A stretch of DNA of 64,000 nucleotides from assembly GCA_946807835.1 (NCBI GenBank), contig OX327699.1:8239001-8303000 (forward strand), written 5' to 3'. The number at the start of each line of letters is the position of its first letter. Position 1 is the stretch's first letter. The position numbers and the translations under genes were made by a program. The stretch is from Ailanthus altissimus. Taxonomy: Eukaryota > Streptophyta > Magnoliopsida > Sapindales > Simaroubaceae. The notes under the pieces are model-generated. The model did not search any database and had not been told where the DNA came from. It saw only the letters and a list, made by a program, of their open reading frames with translations. Positions 46,500 to 58,605 of this stretch are shown in pieces.

Positions 46500-47455
46500 A
46501 TTAAGTATAGCTAATTTCATATTAGGTTTAGTTTTTATATTGGGCTTCATATTGTTGGCTTACCATGAGCTGTCATACCCTATCATTCTCCTCTACTTGA
46601 AAGGAACTCGTTCTCGAATAATCATATAGGTTGCCTTCAGGATGATAGGCAGAGATATTTGCTATATTGAAAGTTTTTTATATGCCAAAATCATGGAGTA
46701 GGTCTATCATATATGCATTGTCATTGATCTTTTTCAAAAACTTTAAAGGACTATAACATTTCTGCCTTAGCTTGCCATGAATTTGCTCAGGTAGCCTCTC
46801 ATTGTGTAAATAAACAATTACTTTATCACCCATCTTAAACACTTGATACTTCTGATGCTTGTATACACTTGCCTTATATTTGATGTTATTTCCTCCAAGG
46901 ATTGAAGCACCTCCTGGAATACCTTCAAATAGGTATTCGCTAAAGCAAATGCAGCTCCACTAAAGCCTGAATTAGAAAGAAGTTTGACTAGGTCCACAAC
47001 ATGCTTTGGACTTTTAGTATAAACAATAGTGAAATGACTCCTTTTGGTGGAACGATTGACTAAGTTATTGTAAGCAAACTCAAGTTATGCCAAAGCAAAG
47101 TCCTATTGGCCCTTCTTGTTTTCACATATGTAGATTTTCCAAAAAATAGTTCACCTTTATTTGACCATAGATTTGGGGATGTATCGTGCTAGAACACTTC
47201 AATGTAGTCCCAAATCTTTTCCATAAAGTTAACCAAAAATCTGCCAAAACTTTATTGTCCCTATCTGATGTGATGAATAAGGGTATACCATGCAAATGAA
47301 TAATTTCTTTAAAGAACAACTTAGTTATATAATGTGCAACTTTTATCTTTGCACAATAATGATGTGTGACATTTTGGAAAATTGATCAACCTCTACAAAT
47401 ACGGCATCCCTTCCCCTTTAAGTTCGTGGTAAATCAAGTACAAAAGTCCATAGAG
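46500..47455 (-). pseudogene. Third gypsy family: integrase core and C-terminus, minus copy
   Basis: At 46640-46880 minus-strand frames give the integrase C-terminal module (GDKVIVYLHNERLPEQIHG, then a KINDNAYMIDL stretch). At 47122-47319 comes part of the DDE core (LHGIPLFITSDRDNKVLADF followed by FWLTLWKRFG and a decayed HPQ region). The catalytic glutamate region reads IYGQIKV, so the E is lost. Broken by stops. It continues upstream into the tandem array. Confidence 0.7.
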
Positions 47456-49720
47456 ATGTCATCCCAATGGACATTTAAAATAGACAAATGCACGTATAAT
47501 CTTGTGTTTTGTGACTGCTCCTTACTTTTTTGATACGTTGGACACATTTACACAAACTTTTTAGCATCTCTTTTAAGCTAAGGCTAGTAGTAACGCTCTT
47601 CCAAACTAACTATGGTCTTGTCTCTACCCACGTGGCTACTCAAGTCGTTAGAATGCATTTCTTTTAGCAACTTGTCAAGTAATGAGCGCAATGGAATGCA
47701 CAATTTGCTCTCCTTGATCAAATACCCATTTTAGACCAAATATTCACCAAAGGACTTTTTTTAGGTAGTTACTCCAAACAACACCAAAATCTTCATCAGT
47801 CTCATATAACTCCTTAAGTACATTTAGAATAGGTATGTCATCGCAAGATATATTTAGATTAGATAAAGACATGTATAATCTTGTGTTTTGTGACTGCCCT
47901 TTACTTTTTTGACACGTTGGACACATTTACATAAACGTTTTAGCAATTCTTTTAAGCTAAGGTCAGTAGTAACTCTATTTCAAGCTAGTTATAATCTTGT
48001 CTCTACCCACGTGGCCACTCAAGTCATTAGAATGCATTTCTTTTAGCAACTTGTCACGTAATGGGCGCATTGGAATGCACAATTTGTTCTCCTTGATCAA
48101 ATACCCATCTTATACCAAATATTCACCAAAAGGCTTTTTTTTAGGTAGTTAGTCCAAACAACACCAAAATTTTCATCAGTCTTATATAACTCTTTAAGTA
48201 CATTCAGAATAGATATGTCATCCCAAGATACATTTAGAATAGACAAAGGCATGTATAATCTTGTGTTTTGTAACTGTTCTTTACTTATTTTGACACGTTG
48301 GACACATTTACACAAACAGTTTAGCATCTCTTTTAAGCTGGGGCCAGTAGTAACTCTCTTTTAAACTAGCTATAATCTTGTCTCTACCCACATGGCTACT
48401 CAAGTCGTTTTTAGCAACTTGTCACATAATGAGCACATTGGAATGCAAAATTTGCTCTCCTTGATCAAATACCCATCTTAGACCAAATATTCACAAAATG
48501 GCTATTTTTTAGGTAGTTAGTCCAAGCAACACCAAAATCCTCATTAGTCTCATACAACTCCTTGAGTACATTTAGAATAGAGATGTGATCCCAAGGTACA
48601 TTTAAAATAGACAAAGGCATGTATAATCTTGTATTTTGTGACAGCCCCTTACTTTTTTGACACGTTGGACACATTTACACAAACTTTTTAGCATCTTTTT
48701 TAAGTTGAGGCCAGTAGTAACACTCTTCCAAACTAGCTATGATCTTGTCTCTACCCACGTGGCCACTCAAGTTGTTAGAATGCATTTCTTTTAGCAACTT
48801 GTCATGTAATGAGCACATTGGAATGCACAATTTGTTCTTCTTGATCAAATACCCATCTTAGATGGAATATTCACCAAATGGCTTTTTTTAAGGTAGTTAG
48901 TCCAAACAACACCAAAATCCTCATTAGTCTCATATAACTCCTTGAGTACATTTAGAATAGAGATGTCATCCCAAGGTACATTTAAAATAGACAAATGCAT
49001 GTATAATCTTGTGTTTTGTGACAGCCCCTTACTTTTTTAACATGTTGGACACATTTACACAAAAGTTTTAGCATCTCTTTTAAGTTAAGGTAAGTAGTAA
49101 CACTCTTCCAAACTAGCTATAATCTTGCCTCTACCCACGTGGCCACTCAAGTCGTTAGAATGCATTTCTTTTAACAACTTGTCACGTAATGAGCGCATTG
49201 GAATGCACAATTTACTCTCTTTGATCAAATACCAATCTTAGACCAAATATTCACCAAAGGTCTTTTTTTTAGGTAGTTAGTCCAAACAACACCAAAATCT
49301 TCATCAGTCTCATATAACTCCTTAAGTACATTTAGAATAGATATGTCATCCCAAGATATATTTAGAATAGACAAAGGCATGTATAATCGTGTGTTTTGTG
49401 ACTGCCCTTTACGTTTTTGACACGTTGGACACATTTACACAAACTTTGTAGCATCTATTTTAAGTTGAGGCCAATAGTAACTCTCTTTCAAACTAGCTAT
49501 AATCTTGTCTCTACCTATGTGGCCACTCAAGTCGTTAGAATGTATTTCTTTTAGCAACTTGTCACGTAATGAGTGCATTGAAATGCAAAATTTGCTCTCC
49601 TTGATCAAATACCCATCTTAGACCAAATATTCACCAAATGGATTTTTTTTAGGTAGTTTGTCCAAACAACACCAAAATCTTCATCAGTCTCATATAACTC
49701 CTTGAGTTGTTTAAAAGTAG
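47455..49720 (-). repeat. Six-copy tandem array of a ~380-bp integrase segment
   Basis: The marker GACACGTTGGACACATTT or a near variant recurs at about 47531, 47911, 48292, 48659, 49039 and 49419, spaced 380, 381, 367, 380 and 380 bp. Each unit encodes, on the minus strand, the RNase H-integrase linker ([19 protein letters not shown]) and then the zinc domain cysteines ([20 protein letters not shown]). At the junction the frame jumps from near the start of the integrase core back to the linker. The related plus copy at 53380-53760 has one unit only, so the expansion is specific to this copy. Confidence 0.9.
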
Positions 49721-50900
49721 GAACTTCAGTAGAAATAGTAACAAGTAGAGTGGCACGACAACTTAGAACGTCTGCTACTTGTTTAGTAATTCCAGATTTA
49801 TGAACAATAACATAATTTAATCTATCAAGATAAGTTGCCCACCTAGATAACTTATGATCAATATATTTATGCCCATGAAAGCATTGAGAGATTAGTGATT
49901 GAAGTAGACAATGAACTCTTTAGGTAAACGATACACCTCTCAAGTCTTAAGAGCACGAACACAACATAAAGTTCTTGTTGATACGTTGTTCACTTCTTTC
50001 TTGCTTCACTTAACTTCTTATTAATGAATGCAATAAGCTTCCTTTCATGAGAAAGGATAGTCCTTATTTCAATCCCCCTTGCATCACATTTAGTCTCAAA
50101 AGTTTTGTAAAAGTTAGACAAAGATAGAACAGTTGTTGTAGTCAATTTTTCCTTGATAAATTTGAAGCTATGATCAATAGCCTCTCCTAAATGAAATCTG
50201 TCTTTCTTTAAGCAATCATGTTGGTTATTGTCTAATAGCTTTCACCTTATCTTCATCCACATAAATTTCCCCACTACTTACAACAAGTCTTAAGAACACT
50301 AGTCTGTTTGTTAAAAATACACAGTTCTTTAGGTTTACAAATAGCTCATTCTTTCTCAATACAACTAGAACTTTCCTAATATAATCAAGATGCTCCTCTA
50401 AATTCTTACTGTAGATCAAAATAGACAACAACAAAGTGAGACATAAAGGATTTAAGTACCTAGCTTAAGGTTCATGAATGTACTTGGCGCATTAGACAAC
50501 CTAAATATCATGACTAGCCACTCATATTGCCTATCCATTGTCATGAAAGTTGTCTTCCATTCATTCCTCACATAAATTTTGATTTGGTGATATCCACTTC
50601 GTATATCTATATTGATGAATACTTTAGCACCACTCAACTGATCAAGTAAGTCATTAAGCCTAAGGATGGAAAAATGATACCTCGTGATTATTTTGTTGAT
50701 AGTATAACTATCCATACATATCCTCAAACTTTCATCCTTTTTTAGAGTAACAAGGCAGCTATAGCACAAAGACTAATGCTCTCTCGTTTATGCCTTTTTT
50801 GTAACAGTTCCTCCACTTTCTACTTCAAGATTTCATGCTCTTTTGGATTCATATGATCATGAGGCAGTTTTTGCAAGCTAGCTCTAGAAACAAAATCAAT
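49721..50900 (-). pseudogene. Third gypsy family: reverse transcriptase and RNase H, minus copy
   Basis: RT: 50769-50452 reads ICMDSYTINKI, then LLDQLSGAKVFINIDIRSGY and [16 protein letters not shown]. 50434-50225 reads ILIYSKNLEEHLDYI and VSSGEIYVDEDKVKAI. The catalytic aspartate pair before ILIYS falls in a gap with a lost frame. RNase H is at 49740-50130 in broken frames. This would be the enzyme set that copies element RNA. Stops and frameshifts make it non-functional. Confidence 0.72.
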
Positions 50901-51421
50901 GCGACGTTGAATATCTTATATTTGAGGAAATTTGATGGTTATACTATTACATTAACAAATTCTATCAATAAGCCTTAAACCTCTTTAAGTACAGGTTATA
51001 TAGGTTACTTCACTCTCTTTAATATTAGAATAGCACAGGATTTGGCACACTTTAAGAGCCACGGACAACAATGCCTTCTCCTCCACTTTTGGTAAATGTT
51101 CTCCCATTGGTTTAAAACCACAACTATTTGCTTATGATCCCAGTAAAGGTATAAGTGTTTTCCCTCCCTTTATAGTTACATCAACATCCAATTACCATGG
51201 CCTACTTACTAACACATGGCAAGCATCTATCTCCACAACATTACAAAGAACTTCAGATTTGTAAGTCTTTCCCAAAAGCAATGGCAAATAACATTGTTAT
51301 GTATTTGCATGCTAGGTCCCTTCTTTATTCAACCAATGCTATACATGACTTGATGTAACTATGTTTTAACCTTAAGATGTTCAATAAGGCTTTGTAAGAC
51401 CAGGTTCTCACAACTAAAACT
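50901..51421 (-). pseudogene. Third gypsy family: protease/RT linker remnant
   Basis: Between RT and the 45-bp repeats the minus strand carries weak protease-type text around 51180-51260 (the plus strand ATTACCATGGCCTACTTACT corresponds to a decayed GRPW motif). No open frame of note. Confidence 0.4.
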
Positions 51422-51556
51422 TTCAATCACAAGCTTATACACTTTGTTGACCATAAAGCATTTACCTTCAATCACAAGCTTATACACTTTGTTGACCATA
51501 AAGCATTTACCTTCAATCACAAGCTTATACACTTTGTTGACCATAGAGCATTTACT
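51422..51556 (-). repeat. Three tandem 45-bp in-frame repeats
   Basis: TTCAATCACAAGCTTATACA begins copies at 51422, 51467 and 51512. On the minus strand each encodes a 15-residue unit (YKLVIEGKCFMVNKV), keeping the frame. The first two are nearly identical, so the expansion is recent relative to the decay around it. It falls in the protease region of the degenerate gypsy element. Confidence 0.92.
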
Positions 51557-52781
51557 TTCAAAGATCCATTTGCTTTGTGTCTCATTAGGTTGTGTTAGAG
51601 TGTATAATAGCCTCCTTACAATGCATACCACTTCCTTACCATCTTCCTCGGCCACTTCAAAGATACTATCCTCCTTTGTTATTTCTTTCTCATCATAGTC
51701 CTCCCCATGCTCACGTTAGGTGACATTGGTAAATTTGCATCTAGGATAATCAATAAATCTGTGCCTTATCTTATTGCACTTAAAATATTAAATTCTATTC
51801 AAACCGTCTAGTTTTTCCTTCCCCTTTGCTTCTGTTTCTTTGAACTAGCTTCCTTTCCTTTGAATTTTAAAGGTTTACCATTGGGTTTTATAGAAAAAAA
51901 AACTTGGAACTAGATTCAACACATGAATAGGCATGACTTTATAAAAACATCCTAGTCTTTATGATTCGCTCAATCTTCCATGCCAAGTTCTAAGCTTGAT
52001 CAATTGACCATATTTGTTACATAGCCAATCTATTTTGGATCCCATCATTTAACCCATTTACATACCTAGTCACTTGTTGGTCCTCTATTTTTGTCATGTT
52101 GCACCTAACTTGCAACCTTAAGAACTCTTTCCTATAAGATGAAATAGAGCAGGTTCCTTCAATGCAATTTTAAAACTATTGGAAGATAGTTTATTCATAA
52201 TGCAAAAGTTATAAAAAAAAATGCCCTTTTAAGAGTGCCTCCATTTGGTGCCAATAATGAATAAATAGTTATCCTTTTGATCTCTGACTTTCTTGATGGA
52301 GTTGCACCAAGCACCCACACCCTTATGCAGTTTGTGAGCCACTAAATCTACTTTACATTCTAGCCTTACATTTATAATTTCAAAGAAACTCTTTACCTCG
52401 TACTCTCAATCCAGAAATTACTCTAAATCTATAGCATCATTAAAAGTAGCAAATCAGTTTTTACCTTATAAGTTTCATCAAACTGGTATTATTGTCTCCC
52501 CCTTAGCAAGATCTCGCCATCAATTTCACCATCAATTTCCACCTCTCCTAAACTATCTTCTGAATGGGGAAAATGATTAATAAGGACAGAGTGTGGTTGC
52601 ATATGAGATCCTCTCTTCATCGTGATTTGTTGCAGTGGATCATTAGCTCTTAAAGTCATAACTAGTTCAGTTAATGCTTCTATGTATTCCTGTGTATCTC
52701 TCAAAAACTCTGTTGAACATTCACCCAAAGCATTCAAACAATCTCTATTCAAGTCAATAGGGCATGTCATCTTAAGACAAG
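51557..52781 (-). pseudogene. Third gypsy family: gag and zinc knuckle region, minus copy
   Basis: Minus-strand gag. The open stretch 52770-52489 begins MTCPIDLNRDCLNALGEC and holds the gag N-terminal part. The core at 51890-52500 is heavily broken and matches the plus-strand fragment at 45856-46470. No intact CCHC knuckle is found. Its upstream end abuts a degenerate primer site. Confidence 0.62.
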
Positions 52782-52793
52782 GCTCTGATATGA
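52782..52793 (-). promoter_or_regulatory. Degenerate primer binding site, minus copy
   Basis: The minus strand reads TCATATCAGAGC, close to TGGTATCAGAGC. No LTR follows it; the sequence switches at once to the plus-strand RT/RNase H of another copy, so the 5' LTR is missing. Confidence 0.55.
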
Positions 52794-52795
52794 CT

Positions 52796-54700
52796 TTGAA
52801 AGTAGATGGCCTAGCAACTTTCTACTGAAGGTTTATCAAAACTTTCAGCACCATTATGGCACCTATTACCGATTACTTGAAGTAAGTCAAATTTCATTGG
52901 GAAGAGGCTACTGATTATAGCTTCGAATTGATTAAGGAAAAATTGACTAGAGCATATGTTTTATCTTTGCTTGACTTTGCTGAAACTTTTGAGATTGAAT
53001 GTAATGCAAGCGGGATTAGAATAGAGGTTGTTCTTTCTTAAGAAAGAAAGACCATTGCATTCTTTAGTGAGAAGTTAAGAGAAGCAAGACAGAAGTGGTC
53101 AATATATCAATAAGAACTCTACGCTATGTTCAGTACTCTTAAGACTTAGGAGACGTATCTTTTGCTTAAAGAGTTCATTGTCTACTCCGACCACCAATCT
53201 CTCAAACACTTTTGTAGACAGAAACGTATTGATTGTATGTTGTTTAAGTGGGTAAATTATCTTGAAATATTCAATTATAATATTATTTATAAATTTAGAA
53301 TTGCTAACTGAATAGCAGACGCTCTAAGTCGTTGTGCCACTCTACTTGTTACTATTTCTACTGAAGTTCTAGGTTTTGAACAACTTAAGGAGTTATATGA
53401 GAATGATGAAGATTTTGGTGATGTTTGGACTAAGTACTTAATGAAACAACCATTGAATGAATATTTAGTCCAAGATGGGTATTTGTTCAAAGGGAGCAAA
53501 TTGTGCATTCCAAAAAGCTTATTATGTGACAAGTTGCTAAGGATACTACTTTTTAGCGACTTGAGTGGCTACGTGAGTAGAAACAAGACCATAGCTAGTT
53601 TGGAGGAATGTTACTTAGCCTCGGCGTAAAAGAGATTCTAGAAGGTTTATGTAAAGGTGTCTAATTTGTCAAACAAGCAAGGGGCAGTCACAAAACACAA
53701 GATTATACATGCCTTTTGTTTATTCCTAATGCACCTTAAGTTGACATTTCTATGGACTTTGTACTTGGTTTACTAAGAACCCAAAGGAGAGTGATGCTGT
53801 ATTTTTTGTGGTTGATTGATTTTCCAAAATGTCACACTTTATTCTATTTTAAAAGATAACAAATGTACATTATGTAGCCAAGTTGTTCTTTAAAGAAATT
53901 ATTTGTTTACATGGTGTACTCTTTTCCATCACTTTAGATTGGGACACAAAATTTTTGACAACCTTTTGGTTAACTTTATAGAAAACATTTGGGACTATAT
54001 TAAAGTTTTCTAGCACACAACACAGCCCTAAACTAATGGCCATATAGAAATGGTGAACCATTCTTTGGAAAATCTGATTAGATACATATGTGAAAACAAG
54101 ATGGGCCAATGGGACTTCACTTTGACACAAGCTGAGTTGCTTACAACAATTCAGTCAACTGTTCCACCAAAAAGAGTCCTTTCTTTATTGTTTATACTAA
54201 AAGTCCAAGGCATTTTGTGCACCTAGTCCAACTTCTTTCTAATGCAGATTTTAGGGTAGATGCGTTTATTTTAGTAGATACCTATTTGAAGGTATTCTAG
54301 GAGGTGCATCAATCCTTAGAGGAAAATAACCTCAAATACAAGGCAGTGATAGACAAGCATCGAAAGCATCAAGTGTTTAATGTGGGTGATAAAGTGATGG
54401 TTTATTTACACAATGAGAGACTAGCTGCGAGAATTCATGGTAAGTTAAGGCAGAAACATTATGGTCCTTTTAAAATTTTGAAAAAGACCAATGATAATGC
54501 ATATGTGGTAGACCTACCTGATGATATAGGAATATAAAAAACTTTCAACGTAGCAAATATCTCAACCTATCATCTTGAAGGCAACCTATATGATCACTCG
54601 ATGACGAGTTATTTCCAAGTGAAAGAGAATGATGAGATATAGTAACCCATGGTTAGCCAATATAATATGAAGCTCAATATGTAATCCAAGCTCAATCTAA
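52796..54700 (+). pseudogene. Third gypsy family: RNase H and integrase, plus copy
   Basis: Plus-strand broken frames: the RT end (FIKTFSAP, about 52835); RNase H at 52870-53320 (the aspartate region ECNASG has Asp changed to Asn, and there is an SDHQSLK-like stretch); the integrase zinc domain at 53560-53690 ([17 protein letters not shown] in one frame); the core at 53750-54080 ([17 protein letters not shown], with decay of the SDRD region); and the C-terminal module at 54304-54537 (GDKVMVYLHNERLAARIHGK, then KTNDNAYVVDLPDD). It is a better-preserved relative of the minus copy and contains one copy of the segment tandemly amplified there. Protease and most of RT are absent. Confidence 0.75.
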
Positions 54701-55397
54701 AGTCAACCATACTTAATTGGGTCAAAAGAAAATTGAATCTGGTCATTAAGCTTTTATAGCTATTTTTTTAGTGCTCATTTAATATGTTTTGATATTTATG
54801 TTGTCCAAGAACTTTAATTTGGGTATTAAAATATGTATTGAAACTTTAATTTGGCTTTTTCTAAGCTTGGAGAATTGTTCCAAGTATTTAGTATTTAAAG
54901 TAGTAACTTCTACATTTTAGTAGCTTTTGATGATTAAAGAAAAGTAGAATTCTCTACTAAGAGTCTAGTTCATATTTTTTATTTTTCTGACCTATTTTAT
55001 TTCGTCTTGTTGCACGATATCAATAACCTTTATCTTCAAAAATGAAATTATGAACCCATCAACACTTGTCGTGCATAAGAAAATCTAGCCCCGCGTAGCT
55101 GATTATAATAGAGGGAATTATCAAAACCAGTTAAATTTTACTATCATGCATTAAAATTGATAATATAAATATGTTATTCATGATTTAGGATTTTAAATTT
55201 CTCTAAATTTTTTAAGTAAGTTATCAAAACTAAAATACTAATAAGTGGTATCAAAGTCAAATTATTAACAAGTGTATCAGAGCTAAGTCAAAAAGTCTAA
55301 ATCGAGCTAAGTTATATTAGAGCCAATATATATCTTAGAGGCAAAGAGAGTAAGGATAAACCTCATGAAAGAAAATAAGTTTAAGTATATCTTCATT

Positions 55398-55431
<34 letters not shown>

Positions 55432-55849
55432 AAGAGTAAAGAGTAAAATTCAACATTTGTAGGAGTAACATATATACAAAAGTTATAGAAACAAAAACTT
55501 TATTTGAGTTGATAAAGCAGTGAAAATTATTTTGGAATAAAGTTGTCAATATAATTAAAAATCTCAAATTTGTTTTTAGAAAATTATTGAGATGTATTTA
55601 GCGAGTTGCTAGGTTGAGGGAAAAAAAAAAACAATGGGTGCATGTGAAAAAACAAAAAGTTAGTCTGCGAAAGTGGCAGGTGGATTAGTTCTTATGTAAA
55701 GCTCTAAATGAGTTAAGCATAGTTTTCTATAATGAGCAAAAGTAGACACTATTTGAAGAGTTTGGCTTAAAGGATGCAATAAAAGAATTAAGCCAAATAT
55801 GATATATTTAAGAGATTTAAAAGTTTAGTTTAAGGGAGGCAATGTTGAA
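54701..55849. other. Unassigned A/T-rich sequence
   Basis: Nothing coding is supported. The first part (54700-55050) may be 3' untranslated or LTR sequence of the plus gypsy copy. A GA microsatellite interrupts it. Confidence 0.35.
55401..55429. repeat. (GA)n microsatellite
   Basis: An uninterrupted GA run of 14.5 units, followed by three AGAGTAA-type words (55427-55447). Confidence 0.97.
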
Positions 55850-57138
55850 TGAAATCAAACTTGATTCACTTAAGAAAAACTTATTTGGGTTAGTCTAAGA
55901 GATTCCTAAACTAGTAGTTTCTTTATAAGTTTACTTTATTCAAGTATGGTCTAATTTGTACAAAGATTAAGAATATAAATTCACACAAAAAATCAAATAT
56001 CACACACTTTATAAAGAGAATAGATGATTAATTCAAAGACAGTGAAAGAGAAAATATATGAGTTTTCATACAAAATATGATCTAAGGATCTAAGAATACT
56101 TAAAGTACTCTTATATTATATTTTTATAAGATTGTAGTGAATTACTCTCTCATTCATGGATGTAGCTAAAATTATCGTGAACCATATTAAATTTTTTATA
56201 TTTTTATGTGATTTATTAATTTTGATATTTGATGTGCTTCCCGCTAAATTTTCTAACAAGTAGTATCATAGTTAAAATACTAACAATTTTCCTTCCATTA
56301 TTATGAAGGATAGATCTAGACTAGGGTTGGTAATATGAATCACGATTCATTTATTGGTACACATTCGATTTGAATTTTGAAAATGTAGATAAAAAAAAAT
56401 TAACCTGATAAAAAAATTTGAGAATAATTATGCAAATTGAATACGTGTTTAAGCATCGTGATTCATCAATTCACCTAAGATTCGCTACACTTACATTAGC
56501 GAATTAGACGAATTCAAATAAATAAGAATTCTTTTACTATTCGCAAAAGACTCAAAAGTCTAATTTTTTAAATATATATATATAATTTATTATAGATTTG
56601 TACTTGTTGCTCCCATTATTTATAGACTCAACAACTCGCATAGCTCAAGCCTATAATTCAAATCCTATTAAGATATTAATTGTTAATTAGTATTCCGTAT
56701 AGAGAAAGATTTCTCATAAGAAGAGAAATTCACTTAAATTTTTCTCCATTGGTTAAAATAGATTAGGATGTCTATTTATCAAGTTTAATTAAATCATACT
56801 TTGATTTGGATTCATATAATTATATTATAATATAGATTAGGATGCACTATAAATAAGCATGCTACCTTGGCTCATAAGGAATATATGAACAATGGATTCA
56901 CAAATTCATCCAATTCATTATTCATTCGAAAATCAATAAAGAAAATAAGAGAAACATAAGAGCATTTAATATCCTTTTACTTGAAACATCTTACACATTG
57001 CACACTTGTGTTGATTATATACTTGACTTGCATCAAAGTGTCTATTTTTTATAAGAGGACAATGTTCTTCTTTAACAAATCAATATGATCAATGAAGACT
57101 AAGAAATAATTTGTGAAAATTTTTAAATTTAAAACTTT
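55850..57138 (+). repeat. Degenerate Tat-type 5' LTR
   Basis: A TATA-like ACTATAAATAAG lies at about 56848-56859. Near the 3' end the text ACTTGACTTGCATCAAAGTG (about 57021-57040) resembles the TGACTTGAGCGTCGGAGTG segment that I know from the ends of Tat-type LTRs. It is followed at 57139 by a primer-site-like sequence. The 5' boundary is a guess. Confidence 0.4.
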
Positions 57139-57140
57139 CA

Positions 57141-57160
57141 GTAGTGCTGTCTGTTGGAAG
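57141..57160 (+). promoter_or_regulatory. Degenerate Tat-type primer binding site
   Basis: AGTAGTGCTGTCTGTTGGAA resembles the TGGCGCCGTCTGTGGGAA site common to Tat-lineage elements, with several CpG-to-TpG-like changes. It would define the start of an internal region reading to the right. Confidence 0.42.
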
Positions 57161-58384
57161 CTTGAACAAGAAAACTAAGTTTTCAACAATCAATTCCAAC
57201 AAATTTACATGAGTTAGATGCAAAAAAATTCAAAAAAGAAGAAAGGCGAGACAAAAGAGAGAGCATAAGAAACGAAATCAAGGAACCATGCATGCAACAA
57301 AAAAACGAAAGAAAACATCCGTGGGAAACTAGTTTAGTTTATGCATGAAGCCATGAACCGACGCATGGTTCCTCAAGAAAACTCAATTAGTAAAGAAAAG
57401 ACTCCACATGACTAGTTAAAAGAAGTTTCAAACAATCCGAGTGCCAAAAGATTTTTTTTCTCCTTTTAGTTCTAATAACCCGAATTTGACTGAATAAATA
57501 TTTTAGGGAAATTTGTTTAGGAGTTGAAGGTAGAAGACGCAGTAGAAAGGTTCTCCAAGTAGCGCACACTAAGTAAAATTTATCGGGCTCACTACCACAG
57601 GGGACCAAATAACAGCTGAACCACCACCCCCACTTGGAATTGACTGGATTGTTAGCCTCGATTCGTCACCACCAATCGGACTACCAGTCTCGATTTGTCA
57701 TTGTCAACAAAGCAACCATATCGATTCTCCATCGACCACCATATCATCGCCAATCTTTTAGCATTAACCTCCCATCAAACAAAGCCTGCAACAAATTCTT
57801 CAACTGGGTTTGGCTCCCTTGCGAATTTAGGTTCTTCAATTTTGCGGGAAAAGATGCCAACTAGGTCGAATGAACAATCCATCCCCCTTCAAAAATCAAA
57901 CTTTTCGAGCAAGGTTCCCCGATATTTTTCTATCCACGAGTCTAACAACATTCGGAGTTCACCAGCTGATTCTGAACAAATATCAGGAGAAATAAGACTG
58001 CCAGCTAAAGAACCTCTTACTAAAGCGCTGATTCTATCAGATTTTTTGCGTGCAAATCAATTTCAGCCAATGACGAGATTATACTATTCATTGAGGGATT
58101 CACTTCAAAGGAACTTGATTTTTACTTTCTTTCTCAAGAGCACAACAACTCTTTCCCGGGCTTTCTAAAGTCTTAGAATCATTTATGAGGACATAGTGTT
58201 CATTGTCATCTTTTCACACCTTGAAACTTTTTTTAGAAATTCCACCTATATTTGAATCAAGATTATTACGCACATGGACATAAAACTTATTCACTACAAA
58301 CCATAAAGAAGAAACAAACCATACTTCACAAAATACATCCAGTTTCCCATGAAAAGGCTATCATGCCCAAACTTGGGAAGTAGG
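57161..58384 (+). other. Unrecognised region with one short open frame
   Basis: After the primer-like site no known domain appears. The longest frame, 57695-58168 (157 codons, beginning MSLSTKQPYRFSIDH), is serine/threonine-rich and basic, without a recognisable motif, signal peptide or clear membrane segment. Codon pattern and lack of homologous copies in the window give no support for function. It could be the leader or a gag relic of a Tat-like element, or chance. Confidence 0.3.
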
Positions 58385-58605
58385 CTACCGTTATGTGGAG
58401 ATAACCAACAACAATCCCCATTGCCATTATGTAGAGATAACTAAAAGCAATCCACACTGCAATTATGTAGAGACGATCAAAAGCAATCCCCACTGCCGTT
58501 ATATGGAGATGGCCAAAAGCAATCCATACTGTCATTACAAGGAGATGGCCAAAAGCAATTCTCACTGCCGTTATGTAGAGATGGCTATAAGCATATATGA
58601 TCATT
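58385..58605. repeat. 36-bp tandem repeats, about six copies
   Basis: The word CAATCC (CAATTC in the last copy) recurs at 58412, 58448, 58484, 58520 and 58556, exactly 36 bp apart, in a unit like ATGGCCAAAAGCAATCCCCA plus CTGCCGTTATGTAGAG. The multiple of three gives a 12-residue repeating open frame on both strands (58395-58676 plus; 58604-58326 minus), which is a consequence of the repeat and not evidence for a protein. Confidence 0.93.

Noticed and set aside
47455..49720. CRISPR-like array
   Set aside because: Regularly spaced repeats, but units are whole 380-bp retroelement segments with no spacers and the context is plant DNA.
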